Assembly (NCBI GenBank): GCA_009760855.2
Contig: WPIO01000005.1
Location: 9,127,501-9,191,500, forward strand
Direction of reading: 5' to 3'
DNA: 64,000 nt
From: Cristatella mucedo
Taxonomy: Eukaryota > Bryozoa > Phylactolaemata > Cristatellidae
Position 1 is the stretch's first letter. Every line of letters begins with the position of its first letter. A program made the translations under genes and the position numbers. Below are positions 49,129-55,325 of this stretch, one piece after another. The notes below the pieces were generated by a model. The model was not told the origin of the DNA, ran no database searches, and saw only the letters and a list, made by a program, of their open reading frames with translations.

Positions 49129-51619
49129 ATGCACGCACTTGCCTGGGCCTGAATCGCATGTGAGTGGAGAAGAAACTTAAGAGACAGCGAGACAGCTACA
49201 TGAGCGAGAGAGATCGATAAGTAGAAAGAGAGGTGGTCAGTAGCCAATGTGATCCACTTTTGAAGCAAGGGCTGACACTTGAGGATGATTAGGAGCTAGC
49301 CATCCACGCACGCAGCGCTTGCTCTTAGGTACAGCCTGCTCCAGCAATGCTTCCTTGGACACGACAGGCAGTAGCGTTCTTCATCTTGCAGATCGTGTCA
49401 CCCAAGGCCGTGCTGTACTTCGAAGTGAGCGACGAGGTAATGACAGATCGACTGCTAGGCCGAGCACAGACGAGTGGTCGAGTCGACGACAACATCGACA
49501 CGATCAAGAAACGCCTCACGACTTTCCACCAGCACTCGGACGCCGTGCTGGATCACTACAAGACAAAGGGGCTGCTACACAGTGTAAGAGATGAAGCAGC
49601 CGTCTAACGCTTTCGCTGCGACCACCTGTGCCTTTACCTTTTTTTACCTTTACCACCTGTGCCTTTACCTTTTTTACCTTTACCTTTTCGACTAATTAGC
49701 TAATGCTAATCTCTAATGCTTTCGCTGCGACCGCCTGTGCCTTTACCTTTTCGACATTCTTTAGCATTCAATTTTGTGAGACCACCTTTAACTACCCCAC
49801 TGTACCTGAAAAAGGGCGAAGGGTGAAGTCGTCGCCAATGAATACAATCCCACAGGCTATACTACGTTACTCCGAAGCTTCTGAGCTTAGCAACTTAGCC
49901 CGTTACTGTGCTGCTGTAGGAAAATCATGCAAAATAAGGGGGTAGCACCAGGCAGTGATGAATCGAAAACTAGATACTAGCAAGCACTGCCGCTCGGTAG
50001 TGGAACGAAAAACTCGGTAGCTTTTTCTATTGTATTCAGGCGAGTAACAATGACGGCATGGCATGTGAGGAGGGCCCCTCCTTCTGCCGGCTACGCAAGT
50101 ACCGCGATTGTCGTAACACTCTACCTGCGAGGCTGCTGCCATCGTGCAGTCAAACCTTTCTATAAGTGCTAGCCAAGAGTCTGGCAAAAGACAGCTGTTG
50201 CTGAAAAGTGGCACTTGCAAGTCTATATAAAATTTCTTCGTAGATGTAAGCTCGGACGCGCTATGAATGGCCGTCTCCAGCAGAGCGATTTGCAGGTGGA
50301 GGTCGTTTGCCGGTGGGTTTTGTTTACTTTACAGATTTCTTACAGTGCTATCACGAACTCGGAGTCTATTTCCTTGCTAGGTAAATGCAATCGGGAAAGA
50401 GGTACCCGTTTCCATGCACGAAGATACCGGGGAGAGATTCGGAGAGAATGAGAGGAGGGGAGAATGAGAGAGAGCAGGCAAAAGGCAGGAGAGATTGGAG
50501 AGAGGGGGAGAAAGGGGTGGGACAGAGACAGAGAGATGGGGCAAAAGTGAGACGGAGAGAGAGAGAGGGAGGGAGAGCATATCCAGCGGTGTCGTTTTAA
50601 AGGTATGCCCTACCTTTACCTGAGAGAAAATGTCTTTGCGTTTTCAAATGCCAGGGGATCATCGACTGCCAATACACATTTTATTAAAAGAAACTTAAAA
50701 ACATACCTATTTAGGACAGCATTTAGTGGGTCCTTGTGATTCGTCCTCGATGTGCTTATGCGTGCTGACACTGTTCATGCTGCCACTAACCACATTTGCA
50801 TGCTGACCCAGTGCATGTAACCCCTAACCATGTTATTCATTTTGTTTGTTTTTCAAGCATGATTTTACTTACTATTCTATTGCGTATCACTTTGCAGCAA
50901 ATGTAAAGCGCCTAGAAAGAGATTAAGTTCTCTGAGGGCGCTTTATCAAGTGCAATATTATTATTATTATTATTATTCTTGACAAAAGGTCGCACGTTGT
51001 GCAAATGTTTGGGTCATACCTCTTTGTAGAGACACATGGTGCGATCAAGAGTAGCTTCTATTAGCTCTTATGGGGGCTCTTTATATTACACTTGTGTAAC
51101 CGAAAGCTTGTCAATGGACTCTGCTTGATAGAACCTGGATCTGAAATTTAAAAGCAAGATAGTCAGAGCTATTTTTCGTACTTGATCCCACTCGCCTTGA
51201 ATCGGTGTCCGTGATAATCAATTCCAGAGCAGTAAATTTATTTGATTTATTTACTACACAGAAGATATCACAGCATTTCATATTTAAAAAACCATGTAAG
51301 CGAACACGAGTGCAAAGGTTGGTGTAAGCTTGCATATATGGATGCTCATGAATGAATACCTGCGCGTCTTACCTTTTGTGTTATACATCAATAACGGAAA
51401 TCATTACGTACCGTAACTTCCCACCAGAACTAGGAAGCCACTGCTGGTCACCTGGTCATCTTCTGCAGATCAAGATCAGATCAGATCAGATCGCACGTGG
51501 GCTTGTATGTGTGCAGATGTGTGTGAGAGATGTGCAGATCAAGATCAGATCAGATCGCACGTGGGCGTGTATGTGTATGTGTGTACGCCTTGCGCAAACG
51601 TGTGTTTGTACGCATGCGC

Positions 51620-51672
<53 letters not shown>

Positions 51673-52070
51673 TGTGTGTGTGTCTGTGTGTGTGTCTGTG
51701 TGTCTGTGTGTGTCAGTGTGAGTCTGTGTGTGTACGTGCGCTTGGTGTGCAGGTGAGTGTGTGTGGGTGCACTTACCCATGTGTTCATGTATGTGCTTAC
51801 TTATTTAAACACGCTTAAGTGCAGAAGGATATTGTGTGACGGGATATTAACACAAGTATTCGCTCTGCGTAGAGCCGGTGGAACACAGGCTATTACTGCC
51901 AGTATTTACTCCGTTTCGTGGCTGCATGCAGGCATTGCATTGCAGCAGAGGGCTGGCCAAGCACTGACTAGCTTAAATTCCTGCAGCTTCGAGTCCAATT
52001 TTAGATCCCGGCTACAGGCTCGGTCGACTCGATCTTCGAAGAAGTGGTGAAGATAATTGATGGCCTGTAA
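11104..52070 (+). CDS. Triple-domain adenylate kinase, AK5 / flagellar type (18 exons)
   Basis: Joined exons: 11104-11305, 17301-17462, 18807-18991, 20527-20640, 20817-20987, 24058-24127, 26109-26360, 28384-28559, 33301-33414, 33545-33727, 42195-42272, 42844-42865, 44162-44344, 44483-44521, 45728-45891, 48431-48544, 49392-49583, 52005-52070. All introns are GT-AG and every phase matches. The total is 2,487 nt: 828 residues, numbered here from the Ser codon at 11104. Adenylate kinase interconverts ATP+AMP and 2 ADP. Residues 1-55 match the AK5 N-terminus (GLMYNQPED, then LPPLTG). Domain 1 is about 115-301, domain 2 about 378-569, domain 3 about 643-828. Domain 3 has every AK1 signature: [28 protein letters not shown] and GSVDSIF. 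Domains 1 and 2 have Arg in place of the P-loop Lys and no RxDD lid, so they are probably weak or inactive. Vertebrate AK5 has two kinase domains; a sea urchin sperm-flagellar adenylate kinase has three, which suggests an axonemal phosphotransfer role (inference). The initiator Met is missing from this model. Confidence 0.93.
11517..12009. repeat. (GA)n / (GACA)n purine tract
   Basis: About 490 bp of purine-rich GA, then GAGACA and GACA variants. It begins 212 bp after exon 2. Confidence 0.97.
12010..13194. other. Intron sequence with one splice-like cassette
   Basis: A strong polypyrimidine tract and TAAG acceptor before 12172 and a GTGAGA donor after 12232 frame 61 nt. The length and the stop in the required frame exclude it from the main transcript. 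Nothing else was identified. Confidence 0.4.
13195..13312 (-). mobile_element. SINE-A, antisense, diverged
   Basis: AGACAGTCTCATTTATATAG, CATCAGAAGAACCTCTGTGA and a decayed box B (CTCGAGCCCACGACCTAGG). Confidence 0.6.
13925..14868 (+). mobile_element. LINE-A fragment, 3' part
   Basis: Homologous at the DNA level to the other LINE-A copies from the region after YADD (ACTGAACTGCTGCTCATAGG) to the 3' end (GGAGATACACTACATTAC). Several frame breaks are present. It lies in the intron between exons 2 and 3. Confidence 0.85.
15296..15418. repeat. (CA)n microsatellite
   Basis: ACACACATGCA units and then an uninterrupted CA tract. Confidence 0.97.
16045..16172 (+). mobile_element. SINE-A, sense, diverged
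   Basis: CAGGTCGTGGGTTTGACTCC (box B) and CAGCTGAGGCTCTTTTATTA identify it. Confidence 0.55.
17301..17462 (+). CDS. Adenylate kinase exon 3: linker and beta-1 of domain 1
   Basis: Acceptor CTGCAG, donor GTAAGT, phase 1 to 1. It codes for a basic, Ala/Gly-rich linker and then [10 protein letters not shown]. This is the first beta strand of domain 1, ending in the first Gly of the P-loop, whose codon is split by the intron. The matching strand before domain 2 is [10 protein letters not shown], a clear sign of duplication. Confidence 0.92.
18005..18142 (-). mobile_element. SINE-A, antisense, diverged
   Basis: CCGGCTGATTAAACAGCCTC, GCCGCAGAAGAGTCTTAGTG and a decayed box B region (CGCGAGCTAGGTCGTGAAG). 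It lies in the intron between exons 3 and 4. Confidence 0.65.
18807..18991 (+). CDS. Adenylate kinase exon 4: degenerate P-loop and AMP site of domain 1
   Basis: Acceptor TTACAG, donor GTAAGT, phase 1 to 0. Joined to exon 3 it reads [12 protein letters not shown], against the canonical GGPGSGKGTQC. The P-loop Lys is Arg and GT is HS. It continues with [18 protein letters not shown]; the Arg of the usual LLR AMP-binding motif is absent (ILEQ). The exon ends in DGVFVDD, where the canonical enzyme has G-x-L-V-P. Confidence 0.93.
20527..20640 (+). CDS. Adenylate kinase exon 5: EGFPR segment of domain 1
   Basis: Acceptor CTGCAG, donor GTGAGT, phase 0 to 0, exactly 114 nt. It reads [10 protein letters not shown]... 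then [23 protein letters not shown] (residues 206-210) replaces the usual DG(F/Y)PR, with the Arg kept. Same length and phases as the matching exons of domains 2 and 3. Confidence 0.95.
20817..20987 (+). CDS. Adenylate kinase exon 6: lid region of domain 1
   Basis: Acceptor TTGCAG, donor GTGAGT, phase 0 to 0, 57 codons. It reads [18 protein letters not shown] and ends KLGKLAI. The lid that should read GRxDD is [11 protein letters not shown], and the later KKRL arginine is also missing. It aligns throughout with exon 11 of domain 2 ([16 protein letters not shown]). Confidence 0.94.
21903..22790 (-). mobile_element. LINE-B 3' part, antisense
   Basis: On the minus strand the reading includes [38 protein letters not shown] and [14 protein letters not shown], a CR1/L2-like reverse transcriptase C-terminus. 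It ends in the hairpin tail (plus strand: AAGCGCCCTCAGAGAACTT and TCTTTCTAGGCGCTTTAC) followed by (ATA)n at 21903-21930. It is in the intron between exons 6 and 7. Confidence 0.88.
22791..24057. other. Intron sequence between exons 6 and 7, no other feature
   Basis: Apart from the 32-bp duplication I see nothing in this stretch. Confidence 0.5.
23319..23379. repeat. 32-bp tandem duplication
   Basis: CCCTATCCTACAGCTGATTG, followed by GTTTAACTG, occurs at 23319 and again at 23351. Confidence 0.93.
24058..24127 (+). CDS. Adenylate kinase exon 7: C-terminal helix of domain 1
   Basis: Acceptor TTGCAG, donor GTGAGA, phase 0 to 1. It reads [20 protein letters not shown], equivalent to the AK5 segment DADRDEDEVFYDI. 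This closes domain 1. The exon lies alone between introns of about 3.1 and 2.0 kb. Confidence 0.9.
24128..26108. other. Intron between exons 7 and 8, no recognised element
   Basis: GC content rises towards exon 8. Short open frames match no known family. Confidence 0.5.
26109..26360 (+). CDS. Adenylate kinase exon 8: Ala-rich linker and beta-1 of domain 2
   Basis: Donor GTAAGC, end phase 1. The 3' part is firm: it ends [15 protein letters not shown], the first strand of domain 2. The 5' limit is uncertain. AG sites before 26109 and 26124 both keep the frame, so the Ala-rich N-terminal part of this exon may be five codons shorter. Confidence 0.8.
26998..27088. repeat. 9-bp minisatellite
   Basis: Units of CCACCTGGC and CCACCTAGC, about nine copies. 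A minus-strand frame of ARWLGGQV repeats is a by-product. Confidence 0.95.
27283..27470 (-). mobile_element. SINE-B or LINE-B tail, antisense, partial
   Basis: TAGCGCCCTCAGAGAACTTA and the following TTCAGGCCCTTCACATATGC match the SINE-B tail. The tRNA-like part beyond about 27370 is not recognisable. Confidence 0.5.
28384..28559 (+). CDS. Adenylate kinase exon 9: degenerate P-loop of domain 2
   Basis: Acceptor TTGCAG, donor GTAAGT, phase 1 to 0. With exon 8 it gives [20 protein letters not shown], where a canonical kinase has GGPGSGKGTQCxxLxxxY. SG-K-GT is replaced by LD-R-TN. Downstream, [18 protein letters not shown] keeps the T-G-x-L-L-R AMP-site motif that domain 1 has lost. Confidence 0.93.
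29990..32265 (+). mobile_element. LINE-A copy, 5'-truncated non-LTR retrotransposon
   Basis: A reverse transcriptase reads on the plus strand from about 30381. It includes [15 protein letters not shown], the palm motif CGVPQG and the catalytic YADD in [11 protein letters not shown]. The style is CR1/L2-like. The frame stops at 31218, then homology continues in other frames ([31 protein letters not shown]). The end is a short ACATT-type tail near 32260. The element has lost its endonuclease end and carries several frame breaks, so it is dead. It lies in the intron between exons 9 and 10. Confidence 0.9.
33301..33414 (+). CDS. Adenylate kinase exon 10: DGYPR segment of domain 2
   Basis: Acceptor TCGCAG, donor GTACGC, phase 0 to 0, 114 nt. 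It reads [12 protein letters not shown]... and [24 protein letters not shown] (residues 469-473) is canonical. Confidence 0.94.
33545..33727 (+). CDS. Adenylate kinase exon 11: lid region of domain 2
   Basis: Acceptor TGGCAG, donor GTACGT, phase 0 to 0, 61 codons. It reads [20 protein letters not shown], then [19 protein letters not shown], ending TQGKLAI. The lid RxDD motif is replaced by a Ser/Thr-rich stretch, while the TKRL arginine after it is kept. The donor is followed at once by a (TCC)n(TCA)n tract. Confidence 0.94.
33747..33811. repeat. (TCC)n(TCA)n microsatellite
   Basis: Begins 20 bp after the donor of exon 11. Confidence 0.96.
33828..34262. other. GC-rich intron stretch after exon 11
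   Basis: CpG-rich, with overlapping open frames on both strands (33966-34283 and 34230-33994). None resembles a known protein or fits the phase of exon 12. Confidence 0.45.
35240..37640 (-). mobile_element. LINE-A copy, antisense, nearly intact reverse transcriptase
   Basis: On the minus strand, 37100 to 36324 gives the fingers and palm start ([19 protein letters not shown]). A frame change near 36440 leads to a second frame ending at 35309, with [25 protein letters not shown], the thumb and the C-terminal region to NSLPQFLRN. The 3' end shows GTAATG/ACATT pentamers at 35246-35264. Only one clear frame break and cleaner motifs make it younger than the copy at 30-32 kb. The endonuclease part is absent. 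Confidence 0.92.
38060..38272 (+). mobile_element. SINE-A, sense, with duplicated head
   Basis: Box A region present twice (38064-38088 and 38099-38123, 35 bp apart), then one box B (GAGGTCGTGGGCTGGAATCC), GCAAGCGGTGGTGATAGCCG, AAAGGCTCTTCTTTTGCTAT and AGGCTGTTCAATCAGCTAG. Confidence 0.8.
38330..38462 (+). mobile_element. SINE-A, sense, second copy
   Basis: GACGTCGTGGATTCGAGTTC (box B), GCAAGCGGTGATGATAGCC, AAGGCTCTGCTGCCGTTATA. It follows the previous copy by about 60 bp. Confidence 0.7.
38800..39310 (-). mobile_element. LINE-B 3' part, antisense, decayed
   Basis: Antisense hairpin (ACGCCCTCGGAGAACTCAAT), the 3' untranslated region and the end of the reading frame (TTAGGAGCATACGAACTAAA). 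More diverged than the copy at 22 kb. Confidence 0.75.
40139..40316 (-). mobile_element. SINE-A, full-length, antisense
   Basis: All blocks are present in antisense order, from TACTAGCTGATTAAGCAGCC to GAGCCATCAAGGCTC. A (TCC)n stretch flanks it on both sides. Confidence 0.83.
40628..40760 (-). mobile_element. LINE-B tail, antisense, with expanded AT-rich tail
   Basis: (ATA)n and TATATA repeats at 40626-40696, then the antisense hairpin (AGCACCCTCAGAGAACTCAA). Confidence 0.6.
40850..41045 (-). mobile_element. SINE-A, antisense, diverged
   Basis: TTAGCTGACTAAGCGGCCTC, GCGGCAGAAGAGCCTTAGCG and a box B CTCAAACCCGCGACCTGG. Confidence 0.7.
41526..41692 (-). mobile_element. SINE-A, antisense
   Basis: TACTAGCTGATTTAGCAGCC, GCGACAGAAGAGCCTTTACG, box B GATTCGAACCCACGACCTC. 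It is cut at the box A side (CAACCGCCTTACCG). About 500 bp upstream of exon 12. Confidence 0.8.
42195..42272 (+). CDS. Adenylate kinase exon 12: C-terminal helix of domain 2
   Basis: Acceptor TTGCAG, donor GTAAGT, phase 0 to 0, 26 codons. [18 protein letters not shown] matches the FDADRDEDEV segment of AK5. It is separated from exon 11 by an 8.5-kb intron that holds a 2.4-kb antisense LINE-A and several SINEs. Confidence 0.93.
42273..43620. other. GC-rich intron stretch around the microexon
   Basis: Very CpG-rich. Open frames up to 150 residues on both strands overlap each other and are Arg/Ala/Pro-rich, as expected from composition. Only the 22-nt exon 13 is proposed here. Confidence 0.5.
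42844..42865 (+). CDS. Adenylate kinase exon 13: 22-nt microexon
   Basis: GCGCAG acceptor and GTAAGC donor enclose 22 nt reading PVIEDVI plus one base. Exon 12 ends in phase 0 and exon 14 must start in phase 1, so an exon of length 3n+1 is needed between them; this one fits. No homology supports it, and another small exon could do the same job. Confidence 0.5.
44162..44344 (+). CDS. Adenylate kinase exon 14: Ala/Pro-repeat interdomain linker
   Basis: Acceptor TTGCAG, donor GTGAGT, phase 1 to 1. It begins [20 protein letters not shown] and then runs into repeats of PAAA. The DNA is a 12-bp tandem repeat (CCAGCAGCCGCA) from about 44231 to 44331. The frame fits both neighbouring exons. The other two frames are also open or nearly so (PHQQ repeats, or Gly/Ala on the other strand), which is usual for such repeats. 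Confidence 0.8.
44483..44521 (+). CDS. Adenylate kinase exon 15: beta-1 of domain 3
   Basis: Acceptor TTTCAG, donor GTAAGT, phase 1 to 1, 39 nt. It reads [12 protein letters not shown] and ends with the first base of the P-loop Gly codon. Only the strand and the split Gly are encoded, the same cut as in domains 1 and 2. Confidence 0.88.
45325..45485 (-). mobile_element. SINE-B, antisense, diverged
   Basis: Tail (AAAGCCCTAAAATAACTTAA), box B (GGGCTCGAGCCACGACCTC) and box A region (CTTAACCACAGGACCATACC) in antisense order. It lies in the intron before exon 16. Confidence 0.7.
45728..45891 (+). CDS. Adenylate kinase exon 16: intact P-loop and AMP site of domain 3
   Basis: Acceptor TTTTAG, donor GTAAGA, phase 1 to 0. 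With exon 15 it reads [20 protein letters not shown]. Then come [18 protein letters not shown] and the helix [14 protein letters not shown]. Lys of the P-loop and Arg of LLR are present. This is very close to AK1-type (cytosolic) kinases. Confidence 0.97.
45892..47684. other. Intron between exons 16 and 17, left part
   Basis: No repeat family or coding signature was recognised. Confidence 0.5.
47685..47815. mobile_element. SINE/LINE tail composite
   Basis: A box B-like motif (CAGGTCGTGGGCTCGAGCCC) is followed by (ATA)n and an antisense LINE-B hairpin (GAAGCGCCCTAAGAGAACTT), which then repeats itself inverted (AAGTTCTCTTAAGAGTGCC). Probably two insertions joined. Confidence 0.5.
48431..48544 (+). 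CDS. Adenylate kinase exon 17: DGYPR segment of domain 3
   Basis: Acceptor TAATAG, donor GTTCGT, phase 0 to 0, again 114 nt. It reads [20 protein letters not shown], then [18 protein letters not shown]. All expected residues are present. Confidence 0.97.
48780..48980. repeat. GA-rich imperfect tract
   Basis: GAGAGAG-rich purine sequence without a clean unit, in the intron between exons 17 and 18. Confidence 0.8.
49050..49130. repeat. (GT)n microsatellite
   Basis: About 76 bp of GT in the intron between exons 17 and 18. Confidence 0.97.
49392..49583 (+). CDS. Adenylate kinase exon 18: intact lid of domain 3
   Basis: Acceptor TTGCAG, donor GTAAGA, phase 0 to 0, 64 codons. It reads [20 protein letters not shown], then [19 protein letters not shown]. 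The lid arginines (DRLLGR, GRVDD, KKRL) are all there, so the third domain should be catalytically competent. Confidence 0.97.
50430..50580. repeat. GA-rich imperfect tract
   Basis: GAGA and GGGAGAGA units, in the last intron. Confidence 0.8.
50655..50976 (+). mobile_element. LINE-B 3' untranslated region and tail
   Basis: Sense copy of the last 320 bp: TTAAAAACATACCTATTTAG, the repeated GCTGACACTG..CATGCTG landmarks, the hairpin GCGCCTAGAAAGAGATTAAG / GAGGGCGCTTTATC and (ATT)n. It is well preserved, and sits in the last intron of the adenylate kinase gene. Confidence 0.88.
51466..51590. repeat. 69-bp tandem duplication
   Basis: GCAGATCAAGATCAGATCAG and the following GATCGCACGTGGGC...TATGTGTG occur twice, offset by 69 bp, with ATCAG subrepeats. 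Confidence 0.85.
51620..51765. repeat. (GT)n microsatellite with CTGTGT variants
   Basis: About 50 bp of pure GT and then GTGTGTCT units. Confidence 0.96.
52005..52070 (+). CDS. Adenylate kinase exon 19: C-terminus and stop
   Basis: Acceptor TTTTAG, phase 0. It reads [20 protein letters not shown], then Leu and TAA. G-S-V-D-S-(I/V)-F is the AK1 C-terminal helix motif. A later AG at 52016-52017 gives a wrong frame. Confidence 0.94.
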   Translation: MPATGSVDSIFEEVVKIIDGL

Positions 52071-52342
52071 GCAGGCATCGACGATTGCAGCACAGTGGTG
52101 TGTGTCAACCCATGCAGACTAGACGCCAGATTTATGAGATTACTCACAGCTGCCACTGCCTGCCGCGAGGATCGAGGAATGATTTGGCGGCAGCTCACAG
52201 TAGCACTAGCTCTGGCCACTTCACTCATAACCGCTGACGGACAATCGCAACTCTTACGGAACTCGCTTTCGCAACTGTGATAGAAGCTTTTGCTTGGAAT
52301 GTTCTTTTTTATCTTTATAACGCTGTCTCGTCTATTACGGCA

Positions 52343-52348
52343 TATTAA
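52343..52348 (+). promoter_or_regulatory. Possible polyadenylation signal ATTAAA
   Basis: The common variant ATTAAA lies 273 nt after the adenylate kinase stop codon and is followed by a GT-rich stretch (GGTTGTGTAG). It is the most likely 3' end signal seen, judged by sequence only. Confidence 0.35.
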
Positions 52349-53059
52349 AGGTTGTGTAGTACCTTTTGTGGCTGGTATTTTTGTCTGATCATCTTAGCAG
52401 ACAGTCACAAGCATTCCGTCTTTTCTCGGCGGAATCTCAAGCAGTTCACTAGCTCTCAGTGCGCGACACTCGAAACTCGCCTGCGCAGCCACTGCACACC
52501 GCTTCGACGGCATCGCATCACATGCACACTTCATTGTACGGGTCTCTCGGCCGCTCAGTTACACCAAGGAAGCAAGGAGGAGGCAATGCGTGCAAAAGCG
52601 GATCGTCCGGATGCAAAAGCGGATGCCGTCCATTGGATGCTGCTCTCGTGCAGCTGCTCGACGGGTCAGCGGCTGGTGTGCGATCAGCAGGAGCGATCGA
52701 GCGACCAAAGGCCTGTGGCGTTCATTAAGAAACACGGGGCTTTTTTCCAACTTGATTATATGCGGCTGTTGGCTCCAACTGAATTATATTGCGCATGAAA
52801 GTCTCCGACTAATCGAGTTCACTAAAGTTATTATCGACTTCGCTGCAGCGCTGCCGCCCCTCTGCAGAGCCCGCCCCCCCTGCACTGAAAGTCCACTAAA
52901 TGCCGACTATCTTCCGAGCATCTACCTGAATATGGTTCTCGGCGTCGCGCTCGCATCTCCAGTCTTGGCTAAATAGGGCCGTGAAGTTTCCCGTATTTTT
53001 AAGAACACAGTTGAGGTAAAGCCGTGGTGGCACCTCCTCCCCATGACGCCCCTGCCCAT

Positions 53060-53485
<426 letters not shown>

Positions 53486-53629
53486 CTCAGTTAGTGGATG
53501 GACTGTTGAACGCTCACAGTCGGCTCTGCCAGCATATCTCTTGTTGAATCTGCACGAAATATAAATGTCATGTTCCAAAGGGACCTTTAATTACACGACC
53601 ACATCAGCTCCGCAGTCAAATAAATATAA

Positions 53630-53778
53630 ATAAAATTCATTTGTATAACGCCCCAAGAGAACTTAATCTTTATTCAGGCACTTCACATATGCCTCCGGGC
53701 TCGAGCCCACGACCTCAGCCAGACCTTGGTCGGGGGCGAGCACCTTAACCGCTGGGCCAAACCAGCTCGGCAAGTCTG
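53630..53778 (-). mobile_element. SINE-B, tRNA-derived, antisense
   Basis: On the minus strand: box A-like TGGCCCAGCGGTTAAGG, box B-like GTCGTGGGCTCGAGCCC, then a tail (GCCTGAATAAAGATTAAGTT, CTTGGGGCGTTATAC) of LINE-B type and an AT-rich end. The promoter boxes are of tRNA type, but no tRNA cloverleaf gene is implied. Confidence 0.8.
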
Positions 53779-53819
53779 CCTACTTTCAGCTACAAAACGT
53801 TGCTAAAATTCGGGCTTGT

Positions 53820-54008
53820 TTAGATAGGGATAATAATAATAATAATACGCTTGATAAAGCGCCCTCAGAGAACTCAATCTCTTTCTACGCGCTCTACATT
53901 TGCTGCAAAGGGAAACGCAATGGAACGGTGAGTAATATCATGCTTGATAAACAACACGAATAACATGGTTAGGTGTGGCATGCACAGGATCAGAATGCAA
54001 ATGTGGTT
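53820..54008 (-). mobile_element. LINE-B 3' tail, antisense, abutting the sense copy
   Basis: (ATA)n, then the antisense hairpin tail and the part of the 3' untranslated region with the GGTTAGG...CATGCACAGG landmarks, up to about 54008, where the sense copy begins. Confidence 0.8.
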
Positions 54009-54735
54009 ACTGGCAGCACATCTAAGTTGGTCTATGCATTTGTGACATCCCGTCTTGACTTCTGTAACTCAGTGCTTGCTGGTCTACCAGCCTATGCGAT
54101 CAGGCGCTTGCCGCTAGTGCAAAACTTTGCAGCTAGGCTTGTCTGTCGTGAGCGTGGCAGTTTCCACATCACACCACTTCTCGCCGACCTGCACTGGCTC
54201 CCAGTCAAGCAACGCATCGACTTCAAGGTTTCGTCGCTCTCTTTTAGATCCTTCCATTCTTTGGCTCCAGCCTATCTCTCAGATCTACTCCCCCACCAGG
54301 CCAAGCAGCGTACCACTCACTTTTCGGAGTCTAATTGTTTACCTATACCTTGTACAAACCTCAAATCCTTTGAAGACCGTGCCTTTAGTTCGTATGCTCC
54401 CAAAGCCTGGAACTCACTGCCGGCTTGAGTCACGACATCCCCTGACTTGACCACATTTAAAAAGAACTTAAAAACGCACCTATTTATCCCAACATTTAGG
54501 GGGTACCTGTGATTCGTCCTTTGTGTACTTATGCGTGCTGATATTGTTGCATGCTGCCACTAACTACACTTGCATACTGACCCTGTGCGTGTCACCCCTA
54601 ACCATGTTATTCATGTTGTTTATCAAGCATGCTACCACTAACCATTCGATCGTGTTTCCTTAGCAGCAAATGTAAAGCGCCTAGAAAGAAGCTGAGTTCT
54701 TTGAGGGCGCTTTATCGTGATTTATTATTATTAGT
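54009..54735 (+). mobile_element. LINE-B 3' part, sense
   Basis: Reads [38 protein letters not shown] and [14 protein letters not shown], then the 3' untranslated region and hairpin tail (GTAAAGCGCCTAGAAAGAAG ... GAGGGCGCTTTATC), ending in TTATTATTA. It joins directly to an antisense copy on its left. Confidence 0.88.
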
Positions 54736-55234
54736 AGTATTCCTAAGTAACTCCTGTCCAGTCCTCCTTCGTGCATTTCTATCCAGGATACTTAGCCACC
54801 CATCAGCTAAACGGAGCTCATCAATACTCAGGTAGATATTAGAAATATTTGTCTTTATGGGCGACAGCAGGTCCAAGGCACTTCACAGGGAGAGCGTTTT
54901 GGTGAAGTTCTAAAGGGCTAGTGGTCTTTGTCAGATCAGCAGACAAAAATTACAGCAAATTTAATAGCAAATCGCGTGCGAGAGGAGAGAGAGAGAAAGC
55001 AGAAAGATGTGGCGTTGCTGTCAAGCAGGGACTGTCATTGTGGGATGGAGCCTCTAATCCTCTCCATCCGATGATTTAGCTCTGCTAAGTCATCACTTGG
55101 GATCACAAGAAATTGTGCTCGTTTTGAACCGTTAAGCAGATGATCGATAATTGTCATTAATCATTTTTTGAGTTATTCTCGTGACGAGACAACAGTTATT
55201 AATTATTTATCACATGACGATATCGCGGCTTAAT

Positions 55235-55325
55235 TATAACGATAATAGTACAATTTATAGCGCCCTCTGAGAACTGGATCTTTTTTAGGGCATTTAACAA
55301 ATGCTGCAAAGAAAGCATGACCAAA
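55235..55325 (-). mobile_element. LINE-B tail fragment, antisense
   Basis: ATAGCGCCCTCTGAGAACTG ... AAATGCTGCAAAG is the antisense hairpin tail without a long (ATT)n. Confidence 0.55.

Noticed and set aside
52352-52976. Frames of 128-148 residues after the kinase stop codon
   Set aside because: Two overlapping frames, no recognisable motif, and probably 3' untranslated or intergenic DNA.
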